A stretch of DNA of 64,000 nucleotides from Citrifermentans bemidjiense Bem. GTDB lineage: Bacteria; Desulfobacterota; Desulfuromonadia; Geobacterales; Geobacteraceae. Location of the stretch: contig NC_011146.1 in assembly GCF_000020725.1 (NCBI RefSeq), positions 4,406,001 through 4,470,000 on the forward strand, read 5' to 3'. The notes below the pieces were generated by a model. It saw only the letters and a program-made list of their open reading frames with translations. It was not told where the DNA came from and searched no databases. Position 1 is the stretch's first letter. Each line of letters starts with the position of its first letter. The position numbers and the translations under genes are program-made. Shown here piece by piece: positions 34,279 through 43,380 of the stretch.

Positions 34279-34850
34279 TTGAGCACCTTCCTGAACGAGA
34301 ACAGTATCACCAGCGCCGTCAGCGCGGATATCACCGTGGCGATCAGCACCGGGAGCACTACCCCCGCAGGGTTGACGGCATTGTAGCTGGCCAGTATCCC
34401 GATGACCGAGAAGGGAATCAATTGGATACTGGCGGTGTTGAGGACGATGAAGGTCATCATCTCGAAGGTGATGGTCCCCTTCTCCTCGTTCAGGGTATCG
34501 AGCTCCTGCATCGCCTTGATCCCCAGCGGCGTCGCCGCGTTGCCAAGGCCGAAGAGGTTCGCCAGCACGTTCAAGGTGATGGCGCTGATCGAGGGATGGT
34601 CGCCGGGAATATTCCGGAAAAGGCGGGAGATGACCGGCCGGAACAGGTGCGCGATGCGGTAGATGAGTCCTGAATCCTCCAGGATCCTGGTGATCCCCAT
34701 CCAGACCGACACGATGCCTAGCAGAAAGAGCGACACCTCGACCGCTGACTTGGCGCCTTCGAAGATCGACTTGGTGAACGCTTCCAGGTTGCCGGTGAAG
34801 ATGGCGAAGACGATACCTACGGAGAAGAGGACCAACCACACCGCATTCAT
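34275..34850 (-). CDS. spmA: SpmA-like membrane protein (nucleoside-recognition/Gate domain)
   Basis: 191 residues, multiple membrane helices. The family core is NVLANLFGLGNAATPLGIKAM, followed by MMTFIVLNTASIQLIPFSVI. It overlaps ldcA upstream and spmB downstream by four bases each, so the three proteins are made in a coupled way. Pairing with an LD-carboxypeptidase hints at cell-wall-related transport or recycling, which is inference. Confidence 0.88.
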   Translation of the reverse strand: MNAVWLVLFSVGIVFAIFTGNLEAFTKSIFEGAKSAVEVSLFLLGIVSVWMGITRILEDSGLIYRIAHLFRPVISRLFRNIPGDHPSISAITLNVLANLFGLGNAATPLGIKAMQELDTLNEEKGTITFEMMTFIVLNTASIQLIPFSVIGILASYNAVNPAGVVLPVLIATVISALTALVILFSFRKVLK

Positions 34851-35713
34851 GACCGCACCCCCGGAAGGGCCAGCTTCCTTATCACCAGTTGCTTCTTCTG
34901 GGTGTTGAGCTCAACCTCGGCTCCCACCGGCAGGGTGATCTTGTCGGGGACATGACCGATATGGGGGCAATGGACCACCGGGAAGTTCAGTTCCATCTGC
35001 GAGGCCAGGACCTGGTAGACCTCCCTGCTCTTGAGGCCGCCGAAATCCCCTAGGATGATTCCCTTGACCCCTTTCAGCTTGCCGGAAAGAATCCACTGCG
35101 TCAGCGCGCGGTCCACCTTGTGCAGCTTTTCGTCGATCTCCTCCAGAAAGAGAATCGAGTTCTCCGTCTCCATCTCCCAGTCCGTATTTATCAGCGCGGT
35201 AAGCGTGACCAGGTTGCCCCCCTTGAGAATGCCGGCGGCAGTGCCGTGACGGTACACCTTCACCGGTGCCCCCTGGAACAGGTTCTTCTCCGGGTACCCC
35301 CTCACCGCGTTCATGAAGGAGCCGACGGTGAATGCGGTCGGCTCCTTCAGGCTGGCCACCATAGGCGCATGTAGCGTCACCATTCCCGTCCGTTCGTGAA
35401 TGGGATTCAAGAGCGCGGTCAGGTCGCTGAAGCCTGCAATAATTTTCTGGTGATTCTTCAGGTGGTCGAAGTCGATAAAGGGGAGCGATTTCATGGCGCT
35501 GTAGCCGCCGCGCAGGGCGAGGATCATATCGGCGCCGGAATCGGCGCAGGCGCGATGGATCTGCTCAGCCTTCTCTTGAGGCGAGGGGAGCACGGTCGGG
35601 AAGTGTGGGTTCAGGACGTTGAAACCAAGCTTCGATAGCTGCTTGATCCCCGCGGTGAACTCCCGCTTCTTCTTGATCAGGTAGCTAGGTGAAATAATAT
35701 AGACATTATCCAC
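34847..35713 (-). CDS. LD-carboxypeptidase (MccF/LdcA family, S66)
   Basis: 288 residues. The family motifs are ALRGGYSAMKSLPFIDF, IAGFSDLTALL with the nucleophilic Ser (about residue 96), FLEEI with the catalytic Glu, and CPHIGHVPDKITLPVGA with the His. It trims L,D-linked D-Ala from recycled murein tetrapeptides or cleaves related peptides in the cytoplasm. Start is GTG at 35713 with AGAGG upstream. First gene of the ldcA-spmA-spmB operon. Confidence 0.9.
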   Translation of the reverse strand: MDNVYIISPSYLIKKKREFTAGIKQLSKLGFNVLNPHFPTVLPSPQEKAEQIHRACADSGADMILALRGGYSAMKSLPFIDFDHLKNHQKIIAGFSDLTALLNPIHERTGMVTLHAPMVASLKEPTAFTVGSFMNAVRGYPEKNLFQGAPVKVYRHGTAAGILKGGNLVTLTALINTDWEMETENSILFLEEIDEKLHKVDRALTQWILSGKLKGVKGIILGDFGGLKSREVYQVLASQMELNFPVVHCPHIGHVPDKITLPVGAEVELNTQKKQLVIRKLALPGVRS

Positions 35714-36141
35714 TCAAAACCTCTCTAGTTGAAAGTACCCTTGCCAGGCAAGCCGTTTGAGGCGGCTTCACCGCATCCGACTGCCGGCAACTCCCGGTAT
35801 TCTTACATTCTCGCCTCGTTGACCGCAAGGGCAAAAAGCCCCTACCTTGCACCAGCCTCGCCTTCTCCAACGCAAAAGGCTCATAGATGCCATACCTCTT
35901 GCCATCCTCCTGTATCTGATTTTGCGGATATTCTCAGAGCGGAGTCCATTGCTTTCACCGCGTACTCTTAAAGTTGCAGCAAAATATGCCTTAAACTATT
36001 TACATTGGAAAATTTTATTATATCGTATGTGTGGTGGCTGAGCTGGCTGGCGCGGGCTGACATGAGGGGTGCCAAAAGCGTGTTAAATCTGTCACGGGCG
36101 GACCTTCGCCCTAACCTTAAACGAAGAAAGGAGAACAGGAC
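35714..36141. other. Divergent intergenic region before citrate synthase, 428 bases
   Basis: No gene. AT-rich 35965-36030 contains TTTACA near 35998 and TATATC/TATCGT about 15-17 bases on, a possible promoter for gltA with a long leader. A short CGGGCGGACCTTCGCCCT stretch near 36100 is weakly self-complementary. No known riboswitch recognised. Confidence 0.4.
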
Positions 36142-37506
36142 ATGACACAGCTGAAAGACAGGCTAAAGGAGAAGATCGAGGCACACCGTCCCCGCATCGC
36201 CCGGCTGACTAAAGAGTTCGGCTCAGTCATAATCGACAAGGTAGATATAGCGCAGTGCATCGGCGGCGCCCGCGATATCAGGTCCCTTGTTACTGACATC
36301 TCCTATCTCGATCCGCAGGAAGGGATCCGTTTCAGAGGCAAGACCATCCCCGAGACTTTCGAGGCCCTTCCCAAGGCCGCCGGTTCCGAGTATCCCACAG
36401 TGGAATCTTTCTGGTATTTCCTGCTCACCGGCGAGGTTCCGACTCCCGAGCAGGTTGCGGACGTGGAGGCCGAGTTCAAGACACGGCAGCAGGTTCCGGA
36501 ATACGTGTTCCAGGCCTTGCGCGCGCTCCCGCTGGACAGCCACCCGATGGTGATGCTCTCCTCCGGCATCCTTGCCATGCAGAGGGATTCCAAGTTCGCA
36601 GCCTTCTACAGCAGCGGCAAGTTTAACAAAATGACCGCCTGGGAACACGTTTACGAGGATGCGAGCGACATCGTGGCGCGCATCCCGGTACTGGCAGCCT
36701 TCATCTACAATCTCAAGTACCGGGGCGACAAGCAGATCTCCATCGACCCGAAACTGGACCTGGGCGCCAACTTCGCCCAGATGATCGGGCAGAGCGAGCA
36801 GTACAAGGACGTGGCACGCATGTACTTCATCCTCCACTCCGACCACGAGTCGGGCAACGTCTCGGCCCATGCCACCCACCTCGTCCACTCTGCCCTGTCC
36901 GATCCCTATTACGCATATGCCGCAGGTCTCGCCGGTTTGGCAGGCCCCCTTCACGGCCTGGCGAACCAGGAGGTACTGGGGTGGATCCTGGAATTCCAGA
37001 AGAAGCTGAACGGCGCCGAGCCTACCACGGAAAACGTCACCGCTGCTCTTTGGGATACCCTCAATGCCGGGCAGGTGGTCCCCGGTTACGGGCATGCCGT
37101 GCTCAGGAAAACCGACCCGCGCTACATGGCTCAGCGCGAGTTCTGCCTGAAGACCACGGGGCTCAAGGACGACAAGCTCTTCAAGCTGGTTTCGATGATT
37201 TTCGAGACCGCACCGGGCGTTCTTACCGAACATGGCAAGACCAAAAACCCGTGGCCCAACGTCGATGCGCAATCGGGCGTGATCCAGTGGTATTACGGGC
37301 TGAAGGAATGGGATTTTTACACGGTGCTCTTTGGAGTGGGGCGCGCACTGGGGTGCATGGCGAACATCACCTGGGATCGTGGCCTTGGCTACCCCATCGA
37401 GCGGCCCAAATCCGTCACCACCGACATGCTGGAGACCTGGGCTGCCGCCGGAGGCAGGGATATCGCCGCCCCCGCTTCACCCCAACCGCCAAAGCCAACG
37501 GCTTAA
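36142..37506 (+). CDS. gltA: Citrate synthase, eukaryotic-like type
   Basis: 454 residues. It condenses acetyl-CoA and oxaloacetate into citrate. The sequence is closer to mitochondrial (Si) synthases than to typical bacterial ones, a known Geobacteraceae trait. Active-site residues His271 (GPLHGLAN), His318 (PGYGHAVLRKTDPR) and Asp375 (NVDAQSG) align with pig His274, His320 and Asp375. The C-terminus ends in a Pro/Ala tail. Shine-Dalgarno AAAGGAGAA. With the acetate CoA-transferase in the same window it supports acetate oxidation by the TCA cycle. Confidence 0.96.
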   Translation: MTQLKDRLKEKIEAHRPRIARLTKEFGSVIIDKVDIAQCIGGARDIRSLVTDISYLDPQEGIRFRGKTIPETFEALPKAAGSEYPTVESFWYFLLTGEVPTPEQVADVEAEFKTRQQVPEYVFQALRALPLDSHPMVMLSSGILAMQRDSKFAAFYSSGKFNKMTAWEHVYEDASDIVARIPVLAAFIYNLKYRGDKQISIDPKLDLGANFAQMIGQSEQYKDVARMYFILHSDHESGNVSAHATHLVHSALSDPYYAYAAGLAGLAGPLHGLANQEVLGWILEFQKKLNGAEPTTENVTAALWDTLNAGQVVPGYGHAVLRKTDPRYMAQREFCLKTTGLKDDKLFKLVSMIFETAPGVLTEHGKTKNPWPNVDAQSGVIQWYYGLKEWDFYTVLFGVGRALGCMANITWDRGLGYPIERPKSVTTDMLETWAAAGGRDIAAPASPQPPKPTA

Positions 37507-37525
37507 GGGCAGTATGCATAAACGA

Positions 37526-37584
37526 GGGGGGGCAACCTGTGCCAGAAGATTTCCGTCCTGTCCAGGTCGCCCCCCTTCTTGTTT
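37526..37584 (+). terminator. Terminator after citrate synthase
   Basis: GGGGGGC-A-ACCTG pairs with CAGGT-C-GCCCCCC around a 23-25 base loop, followed by TTCTTGTTT. Confidence 0.75.
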
Positions 37585-37630
37585 AGCTGCCCATTCCGCT
37601 GATCCGTTTGCCGGATAACATCCACCCCGT

Positions 37631-37864
37631 TCAGTTGCCAGGGTTTCTGATACATCTGGGTTCAAGTCCGATATAGCACCTATACCCTGGGCAGCACTCG
37701 TCGTTCAAGGTGCTGCACAGCTCGCCCTCTTTTAGGCACTTCCTCTCGGCCGTGTCTAGAAACGCCGGGGACTTTTCCTGTACGCCTGCGCATCCTGCGT
37801 GGAGCAGCAGCACCACTCCGAACAATAGTTTTGATAACGCTCGCACCCTGCCGCCTTTCTTCAT
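37631..37864 (-). CDS. Small lipoprotein with knottin-like cysteine pattern
   Basis: 77 residues. A lipoprotein signal with lipobox LLLHAGC gives lipidated Cys25. The mature part has exactly six further cysteines, 43, 50, 57, 58, 63 and 71, in the order C-x6-C-x6-CC-x4-C-x7-C. That is the spacing of inhibitor-cystine-knot peptides. The start ATG at 37864 follows GAGGAGG; longer in-frame readings lack a signal. Anchored in the inner or outer membrane facing the periplasm or outside. Function unknown. Confidence 0.8.
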   Translation of the reverse strand: MKKGGRVRALSKLLFGVVLLLHAGCAGVQEKSPAFLDTAERKCLKEGELCSTLNDECCPGYRCYIGLEPRCIRNPGN

Positions 37865-38000
37865 CTGAGCCTCCTCGGTCAGCGCGGACAACGGCAACTC
37901 TAGTCCAACTGACGTGACAATTGATTCTCGCACAACTTGGCCGCAATGCAGCAACTCTCTACGCCGGCAGCGGGCTGCAGATGGTGAGGAAGTAATTTCG

Positions 38001-38645
38001 ATGGAGATAATCAAGCGTCAGCAGTCAGCAGAGGAAGAAATTGCCAACAGCATCAGCCATGCCGTCGGATTGATCGCGGCCATTGCCGCGACCCCGCCGC
38101 TTCTGTCCAAGGCTTTCAGCTATGGAGAGACCGGGTACGCCGTCGGTACCGCCATATATGCAGCAACAATGGTTCTGCTCTACCTTGCCTCCTCCGTCTA
38201 CCACGCCATGCCTCCGGGGAAACTGAAGGAGTTGTTCAAGACCATAGAACACTCGGCGATCTATCTGCTGATAGCCGGGACCTACACACCCTTTTCGCTT
38301 GGTGCGCTGCGTGGCCCTTGGGGATGGACTCTTCTGTTTCTGGTTTGGACTTTCGCCACCGTCGGGGTCGTCTGGAAGTTCTGTCAAAAGATGCCGCGCC
38401 CGATAGCGTCCACTATCCTCTATCTGGCCATGGGCTGGCTCATCATCGTCGCAGCGAAACCGTTGTTCACGCGTGTGCCGCTGGCCGGCCTCCTGTGGAT
38501 AGCGGCCGGCGGCGCGGCATACACCTTAGGCGTCGTTTTCTTCGCCTACGATTCCCGGCTGCGCTTCGGCCATTTCATCTGGCACCTGTTCGTAATGGCA
38601 GGCACGGCCTGCCACTTCTGCGCCATAGTCTGGTACGCCTTGTGA
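38001..38645 (+). CDS. trhA: Hemolysin III / TrhA family membrane protein
   Basis: 214 residues, seven predicted helices of the PAQR superfamily. Conserved metal-site motifs are EEEIANSISHAVG, ASSVYHAM, HSAIYLLIAGTYTPF and HFIWHLFVMAGTACHF. Bacterial members such as TrhA have been linked to membrane-fluidity homeostasis; true hemolysis is doubtful. The start ATG at 38001 with GTGAGGAAG upstream is preferred to an earlier ATG. Confidence 0.9.
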   Translation: MEIIKRQQSAEEEIANSISHAVGLIAAIAATPPLLSKAFSYGETGYAVGTAIYAATMVLLYLASSVYHAMPPGKLKELFKTIEHSAIYLLIAGTYTPFSLGALRGPWGWTLLFLVWTFATVGVVWKFCQKMPRPIASTILYLAMGWLIIVAAKPLFTRVPLAGLLWIAAGGAAYTLGVVFFAYDSRLRFGHFIWHLFVMAGTACHFCAIVWYAL

Positions 38646-38765
38646 CCCGCGGCTTCAGGGTGCCGTTTTGCCCTTGCATGTTCGGCTGAAGATTCCCACC
38701 TCCGTTTGAAATCCGATGCAGTTACGGCGTCATGAGAGCTGTTCCGACCCGAAGTGGAGACTAAC

Positions 38766-39230
38766 ATGGACTGGGATCAGGAAGTCAATGCTGCCGAGAC
38801 TCTGCTCCGCTGTGCGACGACGCCGTCGTCGGAACAGATCATCTCCGCCATCAAGAAAGTCAACCCGACCCGGCTCTGCCTGCCAGAGGACGACAGGCAG
38901 CTGGGCTATGACCTTAAAAACCGATTGCAGAACTTGCTGCTGCAACATTACGGTGAGGCGTTCCAGCTTATCCCCCACCCTTGTAGCCCCGACGTGGTCC
39001 TCATCAAGCATCTGTTCCTCCCCAGCATCGACGCCTGCCACGCGAACCTGAAAGCGCTTTCGCCGCAGGCGCTTGACTCTGTCCCAGATCCGGGGGGCTT
39101 TGCCGCGGTAGCCAAGGGGGACAAACCGAAGACATCCCGTAAAAAAATCGACCCGAATCACGCTGCGGCTTCCCCGAAGGATGCACTGAAGAAGGCCCAG
39201 CAGATGCTGGATGGATACGACTATGCCTGA
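38766..39230 (+). CDS. Hypothetical protein, partner of the following large gene
   Basis: 154 residues, cytoplasmic, helical at both ends. The middle (about 80-120) resembles a linker, and the C-terminal stretch has basic KTSRKKIDPNH. No recognised domain. The ATG at 38766 has GTGGAGACTAAC before it. Only 21 bases separate its stop from the next start, so the two form an operon. Base composition is lower in G+C than in the respiratory genes. Confidence 0.7.
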   Translation: MDWDQEVNAAETLLRCATTPSSEQIISAIKKVNPTRLCLPEDDRQLGYDLKNRLQNLLLQHYGEAFQLIPHPCSPDVVLIKHLFLPSIDACHANLKALSPQALDSVPDPGGFAAVAKGDKPKTSRKKIDPNHAAASPKDALKKAQQMLDGYDYA

Positions 39231-39251
39231 GCCGAGCAGGAGTTGGCCGGA

Positions 39252-41681
39252 ATGCTGCTGATTACCGACTCCGACCTCAACGCTTTCTCCAAAGGGATCA
39301 GAGTGCTCTTCGAAGAGATGGGAGCCTACCAGACCGCCATCGACACCATTCAAGCACAGCCTGCGCGCGTGCTGCAGGACAAATCGATACGGGAACTTCT
39401 GGCGCTTGCCTACCACGGCAACGGCTCCTTGGCAGAGGCCGGTGCCGTATTCGACTCCATTCACCCCGCCGACCTCGGCAAGGATGCCCTCTACGCCTAC
39501 GCGAGCCTCGCCTGCAGGGACGGGAATCACTCTTTCGCGCTTAAGTTGGTGCGCATGGCCGAGGAGAAGCCAGGTTTTATTGATGGATTGGACGGTCTCA
39601 AAATAGAGATCGAGAAGGCGCTGAGTACCGAGGCGGAACCATTGCAGGACGAGGCTGCGGCCGCGTTCGCCCGGGGCGAGATGGACCTGGCTCGAACGCT
39701 CGCACAGGAAGCGCTGAAATCGAGCAGGAACCTCCCCAAAGCGCGCAGGATACTAGCCCTCACCGAATCTATCACCCGGCAGGAGGAGGTTACGCGGCTG
39801 TGGCTGAAAGTCGAGCAGGCGACCGACCGTAAAGCAAGAGTTCGGCTCCTGTCTAAGCTGCAGGAGATGGACAGCCATAGCGGGGCAAGAATCGAGGAAC
39901 AACTGCAGACCGAGAAGGATTGCGAACGCAAAGAAGAGGTCGCAGAGCACTTTGCGGCTCTGCAACTTGCCCTGAAGCAGGAGCGTTGGCCCGATTGCTT
40001 CGATGAGATCATCTGGATGTCATGCCGGGAGGACGCCGCTGAGGAGTATAGGGAAGCTGCTTCCCTGTCTCCATTTTTCAAGGTCCTTTACCGCAACAGC
40101 CGGCTGGAGCGGAGTTCGCGTGAGGCCGTGAAGCAGGCGTGGCTTCATTACGTCGACGCCAGTTTCCTGCTTCGCGCAGGTCGTCGGCGGGAAGCGCTTC
40201 CGATTCTGCAGCAGGTACACCCTTATTTCCGAGGCGATTCCGAATTTAAGCGGGAATACGATGAAGCTCTAGCGGCGGGACAGCTTGCCGCAAGCGAAGA
40301 TGCCCGAAGGTTAGTTAAGGAGGCGAGCGCCGAAGGCAAGAGTTTTTCCGAAGTCGCCGAACTCTGCGCCGGTATGCGAAAGTTGCTTCCGCGTCTCCCC
40401 CGTGACAGCCGTTCCGCATTCATAGCCGCCATGGACGCACGGTTAGATGCGTTGCGTCCTCGCAAGAGCCAAGATGTCTTGGCGGAACAATACCGCGAGG
40501 CGCGTCTGATGGGCAATGGTCCCAAGACATCCTTACTGTCAGGTGAGATAGGAGATCCTGCCGTGACTGAGACAATCGACGCCGAGGTCGAAGCCATGAT
40601 GAAAATAGAGGCTGAGGCGATGGATCTATGCCTGTCCGACACCCTTGACGTTGATTTCAGGCGGGGAAATAGCCCCTTGACCCTTCACTGGATCACTGAA
40701 CGTCACACCTGCCTCAAAGAGGATCCAGAAACCATCATCGTTATAGACCTGAAGGAGATGACAGCGTGGCGGCTGAAGTCGCAGTTGCTACCAGGGCTCG
40801 ATTTTATAGACTGCATCACCGAAACGAATCAATTTCTATTTCTTGATCTCGAAAGAGAAAGGTACTGCAGAGCAGTTTTGGACGGTGTTGATAGTAGATT
40901 CACCTCCATATTCAGCGTCCCACCCGACGCTTTCGGCGAAGAAGACCTTTATTACGAAATCCTGTTTATGTCCGAAAGCAAGGAGTGCGAATATTATGCA
41001 TCTCTTTCCGATCCCGAAGAACACTTGAGCCGTAGGATAGCGAGGTTCTCCATCAACAACAGCAGGAATAACATGCATCGATGGTCCTTCCCGAGCAAGA
41101 TGCTAGACATCAAGCGCCTCGCAGGTCCCGATTCTTTCGCCATCGCCACGGAGGACGAACTGATGCTGTGCAGCCGGAGCCTGGCTTTGTCCAGCCGGAT
41201 GAAGCTTCAGGCGCGCATCCTTGCGGTCGACCGCCACAGCCAGGTTGTCTACGTGCTTCACAATGGCTTATTGACCACTCACCATTTCGACTTGAAGCCG
41301 ATAGGCGGTTTCGCTGACGCATTATGTATCTGGCTCTTTCCTCCCGAGGCCTTGTTCGGACTTAATCCTGAGACAGACACGGCATTTTATTTCACTGAAT
41401 CTGGAAAGGGGTTCTTTTACAACATGGGCAGCAACATGGTAAGCAGTCTTGTCAGCACCTCGTCCGTAGTTTTCACATCAACCCCCACTGCTGCGTGGTA
41501 TTTCCTGGAATATGACAGGTCTGCGGCTTCCATACGTCTTAGGGACATAAGCCACAGCCTTGGAACATTGTTGCAGTGGAGGGAGGTTTTCACCCCAGGG
41601 CAAGCATTTGAGGAATTCTCGAAACCGTTGGAGAAACTCTTTGAGGGAGTAGACGTGGTGCAAGAGATGTGCGGTGCCTGA
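39252..41681 (+). CDS. Large uncharacterised protein: helical-repeat N-terminus, beta-rich C-terminus
   Basis: 809 residues, no signal or membrane segment. Residues about 1-170 look like TPR-type helical pairs (AYQTAIDTIQAQPARVLQDK, LLALAYHGNGSLAEAGAVFD, ALYAYASLACRDGNHSFALKL). 170-450 is helical and charged. About 470-800 is beta-rich with repeating patterns (IIVIDLKEMTAWRLKSQ, FLFLDLERERYCRAV, SFAIATEDELMLCSRSL, VVYVLHNGLLTTHHFDL, AFYFTESGKGFFYNMGS) that could build a beta-propeller. This architecture suggests a scaffold or sensor, but I recognise no family. ATG at 39252 (AGCAGGAG upstream) is preferred over a TTG three codons earlier. Confidence 0.75.
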   Translation: MLLITDSDLNAFSKGIRVLFEEMGAYQTAIDTIQAQPARVLQDKSIRELLALAYHGNGSLAEAGAVFDSIHPADLGKDALYAYASLACRDGNHSFALKLVRMAEEKPGFIDGLDGLKIEIEKALSTEAEPLQDEAAAAFARGEMDLARTLAQEALKSSRNLPKARRILALTESITRQEEVTRLWLKVEQATDRKARVRLLSKLQEMDSHSGARIEEQLQTEKDCERKEEVAEHFAALQLALKQERWPDCFDEIIWMSCREDAAEEYREAASLSPFFKVLYRNSRLERSSREAVKQAWLHYVDASFLLRAGRRREALPILQQVHPYFRGDSEFKREYDEALAAGQLAASEDARRLVKEASAEGKSFSEVAELCAGMRKLLPRLPRDSRSAFIAAMDARLDALRPRKSQDVLAEQYREARLMGNGPKTSLLSGEIGDPAVTETIDAEVEAMMKIEAEAMDLCLSDTLDVDFRRGNSPLTLHWITERHTCLKEDPETIIVIDLKEMTAWRLKSQLLPGLDFIDCITETNQFLFLDLERERYCRAVLDGVDSRFTSIFSVPPDAFGEEDLYYEILFMSESKECEYYASLSDPEEHLSRRIARFSINNSRNNMHRWSFPSKMLDIKRLAGPDSFAIATEDELMLCSRSLALSSRMKLQARILAVDRHSQVVYVLHNGLLTTHHFDLKPIGGFADALCIWLFPPEALFGLNPETDTAFYFTESGKGFFYNMGSNMVSSLVSTSSVVFTSTPTAAWYFLEYDRSAASIRLRDISHSLGTLLQWREVFTPGQAFEEFSKPLEKLFEGVDVVQEMCGA

Positions 41682-41699
41682 AAGACTTCACCGCATCTG

Positions 41700-42470
41700 C
41701 TAAGACTTGCCCGTGAACGGCTGGACAAGAAGGTGAAACAGGGTCAACCTCGCCGGGTTGCGGAAGTCGTTCAATCCAATGGTCATCCCTTCGTGTCCTT
41801 TCTCGGGTTGGGGCCGGTAGGTTCCACAAAGACGGTCCCACCAGGGGAGGTTGAAGCCAAAGTTGCTGTTCGTTTCCCTGGGGATCACTGAATGATGTAC
41901 ACGGTGCATGTCGGGGGTCACCACGAAGAGGCGCAAATACCTGTCGACTGCGACCGGAATGCGGATGTTCCCATGGTTAAACTGGGAGGTTGCATTCAGT
42001 AGAGTCTCAAAGACGACAACCGCCAGGACCGGTGCCCCGATCAGAGCTACGGCGGCCATTTTGATGCCGAGAGAAATGACGATTTCGAAGGGATGAAAAC
42101 GGTTTCCGGTGGTCACATCAATGTCGAGGTCGGTGTGATGCATCCTGTGAAGACGCCAGAATACCGGGACGAAGTGGAAAAGCACGTGCTGGAGGTAGAT
42201 GACGAAGTCAAGCGCGATGATGGAGAGGATGACCTTGGGCCAATACGGCAACCATCCCGGTCGGTGGCTCATTACTGCCATGCCGACCGGGAGGAGCGGT
42301 AGGAGAATTCTGGCGAAGACGGTATCGACGACGACTATTGACAGGTTGGTAAACCAGCGCCTTCTTTTGCTGTCTGTAAGCACGCGACGAGGCGCCAGGA
42401 TTTCCCAGGCGGCCACGACAGCTAAAATACCCAGGAAAAAGGCCAGGCGTATGATGTCTGCGTTCGCCAT
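41700..42470 (-). CDS. Sterol desaturase / fatty acid hydroxylase family protein
   Basis: About 256 residues with four membrane helices and the eight-histidine di-iron signature of the superfamily: HVLFH, LHRMHH and MHRVHHS. It is expected to hydroxylate or desaturate a lipid using O2, which is notable in a mainly anaerobic lineage. Start chosen at the ATG 42470, six bases after the J-domain gene's stop, so the two are co-transcribed. A GTG at 42491 is possible. The substrate is unknown. Confidence 0.88.
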   Translation of the reverse strand: MANADIIRLAFFLGILAVVAAWEILAPRRVLTDSKRRRWFTNLSIVVVDTVFARILLPLLPVGMAVMSHRPGWLPYWPKVILSIIALDFVIYLQHVLFHFVPVFWRLHRMHHTDLDIDVTTGNRFHPFEIVISLGIKMAAVALIGAPVLAVVVFETLLNATSQFNHGNIRIPVAVDRYLRLFVVTPDMHRVHHSVIPRETNSNFGFNLPWWDRLCGTYRPQPEKGHEGMTIGLNDFRNPARLTLFHLLVQPFTGKS

Positions 42471-42475
42471 GCCGG

Positions 42476-42766
42476 TTATCCCTTCCCCCACATGGCGGCG
42501 TCCATGAACTGCTGCCGGAGGCGTTCTTCCGGGTTCTGTTCGTAGAACTCCTCTTCTGTGAAGGAAAACTGGTACTCCGTGATGTAGTCCTGTAGCACCT
42601 TGTTGGCGGCGTTCACCTTTCGGATAACATCGGGGTCACCTGAGTTCTCGAGGTCCGGATGATGGCGTTTTACCAAATCCCGATGCCGGGCCTTGATTTC
42701 CGCAAGGGTAGCTCGTTCACCCAGCCCTAATATCCTCAACGCTTCCTGCAGATCGGCATAGGTCAT
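42476..42766 (-). CDS. Small J-domain (DnaJ-like) protein
   Basis: 96 residues. A J domain occupies about 3-65: ADLQEALRILGLGERATLAEIKARHRDLVKRHHPDLE with the essential HPD. It would stimulate an Hsp70 ATPase. The remaining 30 residues are acidic and helical and have no zinc-finger or client domain. First of a two-gene unit with the lipid hydroxylase-like gene. Shine-Dalgarno TGAGGT. Confidence 0.9.
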   Translation of the reverse strand: MTYADLQEALRILGLGERATLAEIKARHRDLVKRHHPDLENSGDPDVIRKVNAANKVLQDYITEYQFSFTEEEFYEQNPEERLRQQFMDAAMWGKG

Positions 42767-42843
42767 CGTTTTACCTCAGCGCACGTTCTAGCGGTCCTAA
42801 CTCCCATCGACATGCTGTATAGCAAGGCAAAAGACCACGCTGT

Positions 42844-43224
42844 CTACTCAAGCGTCTTCACATCCACGATAAAGTACTCGGACTCTCCGAAGCAGGTGGT
42901 GGGAATGCCCTTATGTTGCTCGTAGGTAAGCGCTACTTTTTTACCAAGCGACGAGTTGACTTTTGAGACCACAGCCTTATCTCGCACAGAGAACAGGAAC
43001 CTTTCCGGAATCGCACCAGGGACCGGCAGCATCTGCAGTTCACCTTCCCATGTCTTGCACACCCACCCCTTCTCGGAAAATTTCTGAACGTACCCGACCC
43101 TGTCACCCTTCGAGAAGTTCCAGTGAAGCGCCGCATAAACATACGCCACGGCAAGAACGATAACGGCAATGAATACTCCCACAAGTACCTTGATCGCTTT
43201 GTTTCCCATTTCAGCAGCAGTCAT
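42844..43224 (-). CDS. Hypothetical single-pass membrane protein
   Basis: 126 residues. One N-terminal membrane helix (about 11-33, IKVLVGVFIAVIVLAVAYVYAAL) is followed by a compact domain with KGDRVGYVQKFSEKGWVCKTWEGELQM, suggesting an SH3-like beta fold, and one further Cys. Probably anchored with the domain in the periplasm. The start (43224) has GGGGGG closely upstream; ATG five codons later is also possible. Function unknown. Confidence 0.75.
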   Translation of the reverse strand: MTAAEMGNKAIKVLVGVFIAVIVLAVAYVYAALHWNFSKGDRVGYVQKFSEKGWVCKTWEGELQMLPVPGAIPERFLFSVRDKAVVSKVNSSLGKKVALTYEQHKGIPTTCFGESEYFIVDVKTLE

Positions 43225-43380
43225 TTCCCCCCCTTAATTCAGCTTAAAATCGATTTAAACTACACTAGCCTGCGCCCCACGTCGCGGCGCGTCTCCGCAC
43301 TGAGGGCGTGCTATATGCAATGTTACCAGATCAGAATGCAAATTTGTTAATTCCTGACGCAATTAAGCAAATCCCAGATG

